Assembly: GCA_942492635.1 (NCBI GenBank)
Contig: CALOFP010000001.1
Coordinates: 744,001 to 808,000 of the forward strand
Direction of reading: 5' to 3'
DNA from: CALOFP01 sp942492635
GTDB lineage: Bacteria; UBP6; UBA1177; CALOFP01
DNA length: 64,000 nt
Below, piece by piece: positions 9,234 through 17,620 of the stretch. The notes below the pieces were generated by a model, which did not search any database, was not told the DNA's origin, and saw nothing but the letters and a program-made list of their open reading frames with translations. Every line of letters begins with the position of its first letter. The stretch's first letter is position 1. The translations under genes were made by a program, and so were the position numbers.

Positions 9234-11441
9234 TTACAGTGGAAATATCAGGGAGCAGCCGGAAGAATTTTCTTTTTCTGAATTTTTATGATCGTCATTT
9301 AATTCTTCAGCATCCTCAACTTCCTCTGCGGGTAAATCCGATTCGGTAACATCTCCATCGGATTCTGTTAACTCATTTTCCCCATCGACAACGGGATTTG
9401 TCGCCGTCTCATCCACTTCAACATCAAAATATTTTGTCAGCAGGTTAAAACCGGTCACAACGATTTTTGCACTTCCTTTTTTTGCCTCATGTCCTATTTC
9501 TACCTTTCCGGAAGAATCGGAAACTCCGCTCCAAACTGATCCGTCCTGTAGAAGTGAAATTTGTGCCCCACCTTTTTCTCCTTCTGTCTCAACCACTGTT
9601 TTGAAAATTGCTCCTTCCATAACTTTTATTGGGTTAATTGAAACGTAGTGAGGCTTTTCAGTCCTTATCTGAAGGGAGGCATCTCCGAATATTGTCCATG
9701 ATTTTATTGTGCTGACTGTGAGCGGATCCGATTCATCCTCCGCAAGCATCAGCGTTGTTGCGTTGAAAACTATAGATCCGAAAGTTGTTCTTCTCTCTGT
9801 TGTGCAGGTTCCTTCTCCTGGATTTTCGCTGTAGTTGTATCCTCCGGTAAGGAGATCGTTCATGTAATCCTGCCCCCTCATCGGCGCATTCCATGGCAGC
9901 GGGATCGTCGCCATTACCGCAGCCACAGCTCCGCCATACTCTTTTCGAAGCCAGGTTTCGGCAAAACATTGGGTGTGACGTTTGTATCCGCCCATTTCGG
10001 TGTCGTAAACTTCAAAATCTTCATGAAATCTTCCATTTAGACATGCTGCAGAAATAACGAAGGGAAGCATATCTGCGTTTTTCAGTTTTTCAACTCTGGA
10101 ACTTGAGTACTGTCCTGTGACAAAGCTGTTTTCAATGCCATGTCCCGTGTAGTTAATCACTCCGACACCGCTGTTGATGAATTTGTCAATATCCTCCGGC
10201 CCCACACTGTTTGACAAAGCATCTGAAACCTCGAAGAAATCGGTGTAGGTGGATTTGAGAAGTTTCTCCTTTCCGATAATGGAAATGTGATCGAAATCAC
10301 CTTCTCCATCGTCTCCTTCACCTCCCCCCTGTGAAGAGGAAATTCCAAGAGCCCGACCGTACCACTCGCCCTCCGGATCAGGATTTTTTTCGTAGTCTAC
10401 CGTCTTTCTTACCTGAACAGCCGCTTCCTCCGCACTATTTGCAGAAAATCTTCCGACAATAAGATCGGGATAAATATCGTCGCCGCTCACACAACCCAGC
10501 ATGGGATCAACCGGAGAGGATTCCTTGTGACCGGACGGCGTCTGGAGATATTCCAAATCAGATTGAACATCCTCGTAGTCACCGAAAAGCTGAATATAGA
10601 GAAGATTACCATTCTTTTCATACTCATCCCGAACAAGCCCGGTAACATTTGCTCCTTTTTCCACAATTTTTTCAAAAACCTTGAAACCTTTTTCCCGCTT
10701 CCATTCTATGTAATCTTTTGCTGCTTCCCGGTCCCTTTCGGTAAAAATTACAAGAAGATCTCCAATCTCCCTCATGAGATTCCCGTTTCTTGAAATTTTT
10801 CCGATCGGATAGTTGATAAAAAGCGATTTGTAGACATTTTCAAAGACATCAACTCGTGAACTCTTCTTTCTTAAAAGAATATTTCTTCCCTTTTTCCCAT
10901 CCTTCACTATTTTTATTTTCAGATTTTCATACACCCGGAGAGTTCTTTTTGCAGCATTATAGCGAAAAGGATGGATGTAAATATTCATTCCCCGGACATC
11001 CCTGATAATGAAAGGGGATCCATGTCTCACGGCTTTTTCTGGGTAAAAGTTGTTGGTGACGGATTCCGGATCGATTACATAGGGAACAGTGTCTGGATTC
11101 AGAGATCTCGAGAGATCTCCTTTTGAAGGAAGAAGTGGGAAATCAAGCTTAACATCCGTGTACTCTTCTGAGACAACTTTGACTCTGTATGAACTTTCAT
11201 CATCAACCATTATTGAAGCTTTAACAAAAGGGAGTTTGGCAAAACCCTTTCTGGACAGCTCTGTCGCGGACGAAAAACCGATTTGGGAAAAGTTATTGCC
11301 ATCTTTTATTACATTTTTTAAATTCCATTTCTCCAAAGAAAATTCCACTTCTGAGTTTTCGGAAAAACTAAGTCGATAATTCTTCCCCAAAAGTGTTGTG
11401 AAAATGAAAATGAGGAAAAGCCCCGGAATCAATTTTCTCAT
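9234..11441 (-). CDS. Secreted gingipain-like cysteine peptidase (family C25) with GCSLI tail
   Basis: The protein has 735 aa. A signal peptide (residues 1-19, LIPGLFLIFIFTTLLG) is followed by a propeptide-like region and the C25 catalytic domain. The catalytic dyad is visible: His434 in INYTGHGIE and Cys467 in VISAACLNG. A short Ig-like region follows (KVMEGAIFKTVVETEGEKGG), then an acidic linker and the last residues SSGCSLIFPL. It lacks the C-terminal domain used by the type IX system of Bacteroidetes. The GCSLI tail is shared with the Cys-rich protein at 13177-13869 and may be a surface-sorting signal. AAAGGAG precedes the ATG. Confidence 0.85.
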   Translation of the reverse strand: MRKLIPGLFLIFIFTTLLGKNYRLSFSENSEVEFSLEKWNLKNVIKDGNNFSQIGFSSATELSRKGFAKLPFVKASIMVDDESSYRVKVVSEEYTDVKLDFPLLPSKGDLSRSLNPDTVPYVIDPESVTNNFYPEKAVRHGSPFIIRDVRGMNIYIHPFRYNAAKRTLRVYENLKIKIVKDGKKGRNILLRKKSSRVDVFENVYKSLFINYPIGKISRNGNLMREIGDLLVIFTERDREAAKDYIEWKREKGFKVFEKIVEKGANVTGLVRDEYEKNGNLLYIQLFGDYEDVQSDLEYLQTPSGHKESSPVDPMLGCVSGDDIYPDLIVGRFSANSAEEAAVQVRKTVDYEKNPDPEGEWYGRALGISSSQGGGEGDDGEGDFDHISIIGKEKLLKSTYTDFFEVSDALSNSVGPEDIDKFINSGVGVINYTGHGIENSFVTGQYSSSRVEKLKNADMLPFVISAACLNGRFHEDFEVYDTEMGGYKRHTQCFAETWLRKEYGGAVAAVMATIPLPWNAPMRGQDYMNDLLTGGYNYSENPGEGTCTTERRTTFGSIVFNATTLMLAEDESDPLTVSTIKSWTIFGDASLQIRTEKPHYVSINPIKVMEGAIFKTVVETEGEKGGAQISLLQDGSVWSGVSDSSGKVEIGHEAKKGSAKIVVTGFNLLTKYFDVEVDETATNPVVDGENELTESDGDVTESDLPAEEVEDAEELNDDHKNSEKENSSGCSLIFPL

Positions 11442-11698
11442 TAAAAACTCCTTTTAATTTTTATAGCCTGAAACAACTTAACAAGACACAACCTTCATTT
11501 CAAGATGCAATCCGTTCGGGACTGGAAATATGAACGTATTTTCAACCTCCATTGGTGCAAAAAGTTTAGGCAGGCGAGTTTATGGGATATTTCCAGAGTG
11601 GAAGAGTTTAGAAGTTGTAAAGTGGAAAAGCTGTGAAAATTCTACTGTTTATGAATTGTCGTTATGTTAAAAGATAGTAAGAGCCCTGATTCACCTTT
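11442..11698. other. Short spacer with a dispersed GTGGAAGAGTTTA word
   Basis: Nothing gene-like is seen. The string GTGGAAGAGTTTA at 11598 also occurs at 30722 and looks like remnants of one dispersed repeat. Confidence 0.35.
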
Positions 11699-12901
11699 TT
11701 AGAAAACCAGTTTTCCGCTGAAGACAAAGGAATCTCCGGTTATTTCCTTCTCAGACTGCTCGGTTGTAACGCGAAGCCAGTTGAATCCGAAAGTAACCCT
11801 TTCGAAAAATGTCTGGTATGCGGCGACCCACATTGCGCTGTTTTTATCATAAGGCCCGCAGAAACCTTCCTGATCAGAATCCGGCTTTTCAATACCCATT
11901 CCGAAGCTGACTGAGTTTGATTTGAGAGGTTTGAACCCTATTTCTCCCCATCCGCCCATTACGTCGGAACTTCCGATAACTGAGAAACTCTCTTCAGCAG
12001 AATCGTCCTTCGTTGTACGGATTGCTCCTCCGAATGCTCCGAAAAGATCGGCATTGCTTCCCGTAAAAAATTTTCCTTTCAAAAATCCCCAACGGTGGGA
12101 GATATTCAATCCCGCATTGAAAAAGTAAAGATCTACTTCTTTTCCGTAATAAATGTTTTTACCTTTTGTTACACCGTCACTGTAATCCTCTTTTCCGTAT
12201 GCTCCTCCGACCGCGAGGTTTATGGAAAATCCTGCCGCTTTTCCCTTGAGTGAAAGCTGTCCCTGGAAAATCGGAAGTCCTGAAGCCTCTCCGGCGTCGA
12301 TGGAGGTTTCTATACTTCCTCCGGTGTGGACGGTGGCACCTGTCATGGGTCTTGCTGCTGAAAGCTGAAGTGCCAGGAAGAAATTACCCATTTTTCGTGA
12401 TCCGTAAAGCTCAACAAGAGGCATTCTCTGCCAGGTGTTTCCCATTCCCCAGCCGGCTCCGGGATTGATGAGAGATGGAAATATGAGAGGCGTAGCTGTC
12501 GCCCAGGTCTGCCCCATCTTCATCCCGACCGTATTGTCACCGAAAGTTTTCCCTATGGAAAAGTATGCATGGCGAAGACGCGGCATGGGACGAGCTTCAG
12601 CGCCTCCCGATGTTGCAAGATCTCCGTAGAAATCCGTTTCGATTACACCAAGAACATCGGCTGCTTCAATTGAAGGAAAAGTGACTTTGAGTCCGAAACG
12701 GGTCTTCCTTAGAGTCATTCCCGTATTTGATTTATCCTCCTCCTTACCCCAGAGAATAAGATCGTTACCGATCATTGAGGCATTGTTGTGCCATCCGTGA
12801 GCTTCGATAAAACCGTAGAAATTCAGTTTGATCAATTCCCTTTCCTCTGCAGCAAGCGGAATAATGAACAGAATAGTCATTAAAAAAAGTAATTTTTTCA
12901 C
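11699..12901 (-). CDS. Outer-membrane porin (DcaP/phosphate-porin-like 16-18-strand barrel)
   Basis: The protein has about 400 aa. The preferred start is the GTG at 12901, eight bases after GGGAG; the frame opens at 12937 but the first residues do not fit a signal peptide. A cleavable signal (KKLLFLMTILFIIPLAA) precedes a barrel of alternating residues beginning LNFYGFIEAHGW. The protein ends DSFVFSGKLVF, the aromatic C-terminus recognised by the BAM machinery. RKTRFGLKV and the GQTWATATPLIF segment resemble DcaP/porin-type channels. The substrate cannot be inferred. Confidence 0.75.
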   Translation of the reverse strand: MKKLLFLMTILFIIPLAAEERELIKLNFYGFIEAHGWHNNASMIGNDLILWGKEEDKSNTGMTLRKTRFGLKVTFPSIEAADVLGVIETDFYGDLATSGGAEARPMPRLRHAYFSIGKTFGDNTVGMKMGQTWATATPLIFPSLINPGAGWGMGNTWQRMPLVELYGSRKMGNFFLALQLSAARPMTGATVHTGGSIETSIDAGEASGLPIFQGQLSLKGKAAGFSINLAVGGAYGKEDYSDGVTKGKNIYYGKEVDLYFFNAGLNISHRWGFLKGKFFTGSNADLFGAFGGAIRTTKDDSAEESFSVIGSSDVMGGWGEIGFKPLKSNSVSFGMGIEKPDSDQEGFCGPYDKNSAMWVAAYQTFFERVTFGFNWLRVTTEQSEKEITGDSFVFSGKLVF

Positions 12902-13068
12902 CACATCTTCTCCCAAATTATCATAGAAAAATACCAAGGCTTATAGCATTTGAGAAAAACGATGTCAATTTTTGATATTTCAGGTTGGAGATTTTGTGAT
13001 TGAAGATATAGAAAGTTTTTGAGAAGAATCATACAATTGTCAGGCTACGACCACAAAGCCTCATTTTC

Positions 13069-13096
13069 TATATTTTCTATATTTTCTATATTTCCG
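13069..13096. repeat. Short tandem TTTTCTATAT repeat
   Basis: About three copies of a 10-11 bp AT-rich unit lie in the spacer between the porin gene and the Cys-rich gene. No function is evident. Confidence 0.6.
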
Positions 13097-13122
13097 ATTT
13101 TTTAGTTTGTTACTAGTCAGGA

Positions 13123-13154
13123 ATAAAAAAAAGCTGCCCGGTTAAGGGCAGCTT
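13123..13154 (-). terminator. Rho-independent terminator of Cys-rich protein gene
   Basis: On the minus strand the arms AAGCTGCCC and GGGCAGCTT (13146-13154 and 13131-13139 on +), with loop TTAACC, are followed by a run of eight U. Confidence 0.9.
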
Positions 13155-13176
13155 GAAAATTCGAAAATCGAAAAAA

Positions 13177-13869
13177 TTAGAGAACGATGAGGCTGCAACC
13201 ACCGTCGCTACCGCTGTCTTTTATCTTTTCAACTTTTACTTCAGCGTCAGAATCGTTTGTTTCTTCGTCTATAGCTTCAACGTCTTCGTCTGCTGTTTCA
13301 ACAACGTCTTCATCAGCAACTTTTACGTCGTCATCCTTAACTTCTTCCTTTTCCGGATAACATGCGTCATACTCAGCTTTGCAGTTATCCTCTACACATG
13401 CTGAGAATTCTTGCTGTGACTTGTCATTGGAAGTGCATTCGTTTTTGTTCATACAATCACTGAGAGCGTTGTGCTGAGCAATTGCATCCTTGGAGAAAGT
13501 ATCCTGGATGCTGAACATACACTCCCTAAAGTCCTTTACACACTCTGTGTAAGCATTTCCATATTTGTTACAATCATCAGAATTTTTACATTTTTCAACT
13601 TCTGCCGAACAATGAGCTTTTTCACACTGTTCCATCTCATCAGCACTCGGAGTATTTGCACAATTCTTATTGGAACATTCAAGATACTCATTGAATATCT
13701 TTGCACCTTCAACATTCTGCGTTGCTGCATTCTTAGGACATTCATTGGCAAATTTCACACATCTATCTATCTTTACTACCACCTGAGAACATTCGGTTGC
13801 AGTTTCTTCAGCCATAAGAATTCCAGCAGTGAAAAGCGCCATAATAAAAACAATCGTTCTTTTCTTCAT
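13177..13869 (-). CDS. Secreted Cys-rich repeat protein with GCSLI tail
   Basis: The protein has 230 aa; GGGAGG lies just upstream of the ATG. Signal peptide: KKRTIVFIMALFTAGILMAEE. The mature part carries about 18 cysteines in irregular pairs (ECSNKNC, EQCEKAHC, KCKNSDDC, ECVKDFREC, DCMNKNEC, CVEDNC), suggesting a small disulfide-stapled helical repeat in the periplasm or on the surface. An acidic D/E/V-rich linker of about 50 residues precedes the last residues GSDGGCSLIVL, nearly the same tail as the C25 protease. It is monocistronic, with its own promoter, palindrome and terminator. I do not recognise the family. Confidence 0.7.
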   Translation of the reverse strand: MKKRTIVFIMALFTAGILMAEETATECSQVVVKIDRCVKFANECPKNAATQNVEGAKIFNEYLECSNKNCANTPSADEMEQCEKAHCSAEVEKCKNSDDCNKYGNAYTECVKDFRECMFSIQDTFSKDAIAQHNALSDCMNKNECTSNDKSQQEFSACVEDNCKAEYDACYPEKEEVKDDDVKVADEDVVETADEDVEAIDEETNDSDAEVKVEKIKDSGSDGGCSLIVL

Positions 13870-13903
13870 TTTAATCCTCCCAAAATACCCACATTTAGTA
13901 CAA

Positions 13904-13919
13904 CACTGAAATTTCAGTG
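13904..13919. promoter_or_regulatory. Perfect 16-bp palindrome in leader of Cys-rich gene
   Basis: CACTGAAATTTCAGTG is a perfect dyad placed just downstream of the predicted -10 of the Cys-rich gene promoter, so it would sit at about the transcription start. This is a typical repressor position; it could instead form an mRNA hairpin. Confidence 0.45.
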
Positions 13920-13926
13920 CACATTA

Positions 13927-13954
13927 AATGTATAAAACAAAAGGCGAATGTCAA
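13927..13954 (-). promoter_or_regulatory. Predicted sigma-70 promoter of Cys-rich gene
   Basis: On the minus strand TTGACA (13949-13954) is followed by a 16-bp spacer and TACATT (13927-13932). The leader to the ATG at 13869 is about 50 nt. Confidence 0.45.
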
Positions 13955-14239
13955 CGATTATTTCACACATTTCAAAGCTCTTTTTAAACAACCACATTCA
14001 GCTTTAACTTTTTATTTTTTTAATTTAGATTATTTCCCAGTTATTTTTCCCCTCTGCAGTTTTCCATTTATCCCTGCAAAGCTCCCTCCTTAAAATTCCT
14101 ATATTTTATTAAAAACAGGGAAAGTTTACTGAAGATGGATTTTTCAATTAAAAAAACAGTTGAAATCAGCAGAAAGCCGTTTCTTATTTAAAAAATTGCA
14201 TCTGCAGAGATATTTGGGAATAGTGCAGAAGAATTCGGA
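13955..14239. other. AT-rich spacer, nothing recognised
   Basis: The sequence between the Cys-rich gene promoter and the hydrolase stop is AT-rich, without a credible frame, RNA gene or strong hairpin. Confidence 0.4.
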
Positions 14240-15262
14240 TCAGTTGGCCTCGAAGAAGGAGAGAGCCTCTTCTATCGCCCTTTCTCGAATAGGATCGGAT
14301 TCCATGAGAATTTCGTGTTTACTGCCTTCAAAAAAGAGAAGTGTACAGTCTGATGCCTTTTCGCTCACCTCGTTCTGCCCTTCCGGTTTAACAAAGGTGT
14401 CAAGTTCCGCTTGGAAAATCAGGAGCGGTGTATTTATCTTATTCGCATTTTTCCTTATTTTCTTTGTGGCTTCAATCGATTCCTTTAGCCAGCGATTTGT
14501 GGCTCCTCCAGTACGGATGTGATTCCCGAAAACGGAAACCATTCCGGGATTTGCCATCATATCAGCCTCCCAGTGACGGTGACGGGGAAATGAATGGGTA
14601 ACTCTGTTTCCTTCAAAGGGATAACCGTTGGATGGACGATCGCCCTGTCCAGCAGCATACTTCTCGCCCTGTCCGAAAAAGGTAGCGGAACCGGTGACGA
14701 GCAGAGTCAACCATTCTGGGTACTTGCCTGTATCAACCTTCAACATGGGAGCCGAAAGTACTGCAGCGTCAAAATCATCAGGATGTGTTTCAAGGTAAAG
14801 TGCCGAAACGGCGCCGCCCATTGAATGGGACATGAGAAATATTTTTCCGTCGTAATTACTGCTTACCACCTGATCATAAAACTTTTTAGCATCACTCACG
14901 TAATCTTCGAAACGACCTACAAAAACCTTATCCGAATTATCAACAAGCCTCTGGGAATAGCCCATTCCACGGTGATCCATCATATAAATCGAGTATCCGC
15001 TGTTTCTCATATCGTAGACGAACTCGTCATACTTTGTATGAGACTCCGATTTTCCGGTAAGGAAGAGAATTCTTCCCTTTTCATTCTGAACAGGAAAACA
15101 GGCATATGAAATCTTTACACCTCCGACACCTTCGAACATTCCGAAGGTACCGTTATCATAGTATTCTCGGGCCAGCATCATCTCCTCTCCATATGAATCT
15201 TCAGGTACAGCCATGAGAGCCGTAGTGAGGGTAACCATTACTAAAAAAAGCAACCTTATCAT
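14240..15262 (-). CDS. Secreted alpha/beta hydrolase, lysophospholipase/monoacylglycerol-lipase type
   Basis: The protein has about 340 aa from the ATG at 15262, which follows GAGGAGG; the longer frame starts with TTG and has no ribosome site. Signal peptide: MIRLLFLVMVTLTTALMA. Hydrolase landmarks: the MDHRGMGYS oxyanion-side loop, the nucleophile elbow SHSMGGAVS (catalytic Ser), LIFQAELDTFVKP (acid) and EGSKHEILME (catalytic His). This arrangement fits the PldB/monoglyceride lipase group, acting on lysophospholipids or short acylglycerols. Export is unusual for PldB itself and suggests a periplasmic or extracellular enzyme. Confidence 0.8.
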   Translation of the reverse strand: MIRLLFLVMVTLTTALMAVPEDSYGEEMMLAREYYDNGTFGMFEGVGGVKISYACFPVQNEKGRILFLTGKSESHTKYDEFVYDMRNSGYSIYMMDHRGMGYSQRLVDNSDKVFVGRFEDYVSDAKKFYDQVVSSNYDGKIFLMSHSMGGAVSALYLETHPDDFDAAVLSAPMLKVDTGKYPEWLTLLVTGSATFFGQGEKYAAGQGDRPSNGYPFEGNRVTHSFPRHRHWEADMMANPGMVSVFGNHIRTGGATNRWLKESIEATKKIRKNANKINTPLLIFQAELDTFVKPEGQNEVSEKASDCTLLFFEGSKHEILMESDPIRERAIEEALSFFEAN

Positions 15263-15467
15263 CACAATCCTCCTCAAGTTGTTTCAGATTCACGAGATTG
15301 TAATGGAAATTTGGATCTTGGCAAGAAAATTCGCCCCCTAACGAAACAGAGATCATTCCAGCTACCAACAACAAGCTGTTTTCACTATCAAAAAGCATCA
15401 CAAACCCAAGGTTCAAACACCCTCTTTTTGTCAACTCCACATTTTTAAATTCTGAACTATTGAGTAT

Positions 15468-15818
15468 TTAAAGCAACTTGAAATCTTTCTTCACAACCTT
15501 CATCTCATTTGCCTGAAAAAGGAAAATGTCACTCGCGAATGTTGCTGCCCGGGAGGCGATTTCATGCCATTCAGATGCGAACAAAACTTTATGTTCGAGT
15601 TCGAACATCTCAATTGAAATTTCCGACAAATCGTCAAGGTTGATGAGAAGCCTCATTGGGAAATCCCGTTTAAGATCTACTCCGGGATCAAGGAATCCTC
15701 TCGCCGAGGAGTTGAAAAACGGTTCTCCGAGCCAGAAGAAAGGCTCTTCCTGCCGGGATTCGAGCCCCCACTTGTCAAGACCGATGACCAGCGGGGACTC
15801 TCCGGAAAACAGGTTCAC
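15468..15818 (-). CDS. Hypothetical protein coupled to the aminotransferase
   Basis: The protein has 116 aa, with no recognisable family and no signal or membrane segment. Its GTG start overlaps the stop of the aminotransferase gene (TAGTG), with AAGGGA just upstream, so it is translated by coupling. The sequence has an aromatic-rich N-terminal half (EEPFFWLGEPFF) and an amphipathic helix near residues 80-105. The coupling suggests a role linked to the aminotransferase, but none can be assigned. Confidence 0.55.
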   Translation of the reverse strand: MNLFSGESPLVIGLDKWGLESRQEEPFFWLGEPFFNSSARGFLDPGVDLKRDFPMRLLINLDDLSEISIEMFELEHKVLFASEWHEIASRAATFASDIFLFQANEMKVVKKDFKLL

Positions 15819-17134
15819 TATCCCTTATGATTTTCGTTAAAAACCTTAAGTCTCTCCTCGAGGTCTGGGAACTGCTCACGCTGGGTGAGGCTGACGCAGG
15901 CACGGATACCCTCGTGTCTCTCACTACCTGTGGTTGAAAGCGCGATGGCGCTGATACCGTAGTAGAGAAGCTCTTCGATAAGTTCCTCGCCGGTAAAACC
16001 CGGGTATGCAACCGTGAAGTAGAATCCGTCGGCCACCGGTTCGTTCTCGTCCATATCGTAGACGATCTTGAAGCCGTTATCGACGAAAAGCTTCTTCATT
16101 ATCTTTGCCTTTGCTCCATACTCCCTCACCTCGCTGACGAAGTCGTACTCACCGTCATTTACAGCCTTGAGCATTGCGGCAAGTCCGTACTGGGAGCTGT
16201 GGCAAACTCCGGCTGTCGTTGTGTAGAGTGTTCCCAGAGTTACAGAATGCCCGAAGTTTGATGACGGGTAGTAGTCGAGAAGAGCTTCATGGTTCGATTC
16301 GTAAAGCTTGTCGGAAATCGCCATCATTCCAACTCGCTGTCCTGCGTAGCTGAAAGATTTGGAACTTGAGATGAGGAGAATGTAGTTGTCTGTGTACTTT
16401 GCAACGGTAACCTGGAATGGAGCCACACCCGGCTTGGAGAGATCCTTCCTGAAATCCATTGCGAAGTAGGCGAGATCCTCAATTACGATAACACCGTATT
16501 TGTCGGCAAGTTCTGCAATAATCTGGAGCTCCTTCTCTGTAAAACAGATCCATGACGGATTGTTGGGGTTGGAATAGAGCATACAGGCCACGTTTCCACC
16601 CTTGAGGTGACTTTCAAGTTTTTCACGAAGCTTGTCGCCGCGGTAATTGTAGACATCGAACTGATCCTGCTTGAGTCCGAGCATCTTGACCTGCTGTTTG
16701 TGAACAGGAAATCCGGGATCAAGAAAAAGAACAGTGTCTTTTTTTCTGTCGATACGGCAGGAGACAAGGAAGCTGGCGTAGTTTCCGTTCATCGATCCCA
16801 CTGTCGGGAGACAGCTTCTTGCGGAGATATCCACATCGAGAAAGTTCTTGATGAATCTGGATATCTCCACCTTCAGAGGTGGGATGCCGTCGATATTCGG
16901 ATAGCTCTCTGCGCATCCGTTGCGAAGAGCCTCTATCTCCGCCTCGATTGCTATCTGCGGAGCTTTGAGACCTGGAATTCCCATCTCCATACGGATGAAC
17001 TTCTTGCCGCTATCCTTTTCGATTCCGTCGATAAGGCCACGAATCTCCCTGATTGCAGCTTTTCCTACATTCTTTAATCCGCTTTTTTCAATATGCTTTT
17101 TAACAATTTCACGATCTATAGGTGTATTTTTCAT
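15818..17134 (-). CDS. PLP-dependent aminotransferase, class I/II
   Basis: The protein has 438 aa. Fold-type I aminotransferase motifs: the VGSMNGNYASFLVSC cofactor loop, YSNPNNPSW (the NPNNPT-like block), VIEDLAYFAMDF (the Asp that binds the pyridine N) and SSSKSFSYAGQRVGMM with the Schiff-base lysine. The preference for aspartate, alanine or aromatic substrates cannot be read from sequence. It is divergent from tryptophanase across a 486-bp spacer, which suggests a shared role in amino-acid catabolism. AGGGG precedes the ATG. Confidence 0.85.
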   Translation of the reverse strand: MKNTPIDREIVKKHIEKSGLKNVGKAAIREIRGLIDGIEKDSGKKFIRMEMGIPGLKAPQIAIEAEIEALRNGCAESYPNIDGIPPLKVEISRFIKNFLDVDISARSCLPTVGSMNGNYASFLVSCRIDRKKDTVLFLDPGFPVHKQQVKMLGLKQDQFDVYNYRGDKLREKLESHLKGGNVACMLYSNPNNPSWICFTEKELQIIAELADKYGVIVIEDLAYFAMDFRKDLSKPGVAPFQVTVAKYTDNYILLISSSKSFSYAGQRVGMMAISDKLYESNHEALLDYYPSSNFGHSVTLGTLYTTTAGVCHSSQYGLAAMLKAVNDGEYDFVSEVREYGAKAKIMKKLFVDNGFKIVYDMDENEPVADGFYFTVAYPGFTGEELIEELLYYGISAIALSTTGSERHEGIRACVSLTQREQFPDLEERLKVFNENHKG

Positions 17135-17473
17135 GGTTCTACCCCTTTAAATAATTAACGTTTCTCGCGGTCAAACTCTATCAAAGCAATTGCAACGAGT
17201 CAAGAAAAGTTATTTAGCTAAAATTCGGAAATGCAACTCCCTAAAAAACATGAGATATTCCATTGTAAATCTCCGTCATTTCGTAGCCAAAAAAGAAAAA
17301 ATCGATCTTTTGAAAAATCGCTTTCTTCATCATTTTGCAACCTTGGATATTTTACCGTTTTAAAAGGAGTCGAATCTCGACCCCATGGATCACTTTTTAA
17401 AACATTTTTCTTGACGGCATTTTTAACCTATGATAAATTTTCCTAATTTTGTCCTTTTTATTAATAGGTTGTA
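17135..17473. other. Divergent promoter region between aminotransferase and tnaA
   Basis: This region holds the predicted tnaA promoter near its right end. No inverted repeat long enough to name as an operator, and no RNA gene, is evident. Confidence 0.4.
17411..17439 (+). promoter_or_regulatory. Predicted sigma-70 promoter of tnaA
   Basis: TTGACG, a 17-bp spacer and TAAATT. Transcription would start near 17446, leaving an unusually long leader of about 175 nt before tnaA. Confidence 0.45.
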
Positions 17474-17554
17474 ATGAGATTCGATCAACGGACAAATCCC
17501 TTAATCGCCGGATGTTTCGCATTGAGGGGCAACGCGGCTTTCGCCTACTCATAG
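17474..17554 (+). CDS. Possible 26-aa leader peptide upstream of tnaA
   Basis: An ATG with AGG seven bases upstream opens a 26-codon frame (it begins MRFDQRTNPL and ends AAFAYS) inside the long leader of tnaA. It contains no Trp, unlike TnaC, but has three Phe and one Tyr. It ends 66 nt before tnaA. The evidence is position only; it may be chance. Confidence 0.25.
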   Translation: MRFDQRTNPLIAGCFALRGNAAFAYS

Positions 17555-17620
17555 CTACGCAATTTCTATTTCATCACATATTTTTAAACATTAAAAAAAT
17601 TTTAGAAAAAGGAGTTTTGT

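Noticed and set aside
9234..11441. Type IX secretion substrate
   Set aside because: The C-terminus lacks the beta-sandwich sorting domain; it ends in an acidic linker and GCSLIFPL.
9234..13869. Classical MYXO-CTERM signal
   Set aside because: No hydrophobic helix or basic tail follows the cysteine, and no frameshift extends either frame to give one.
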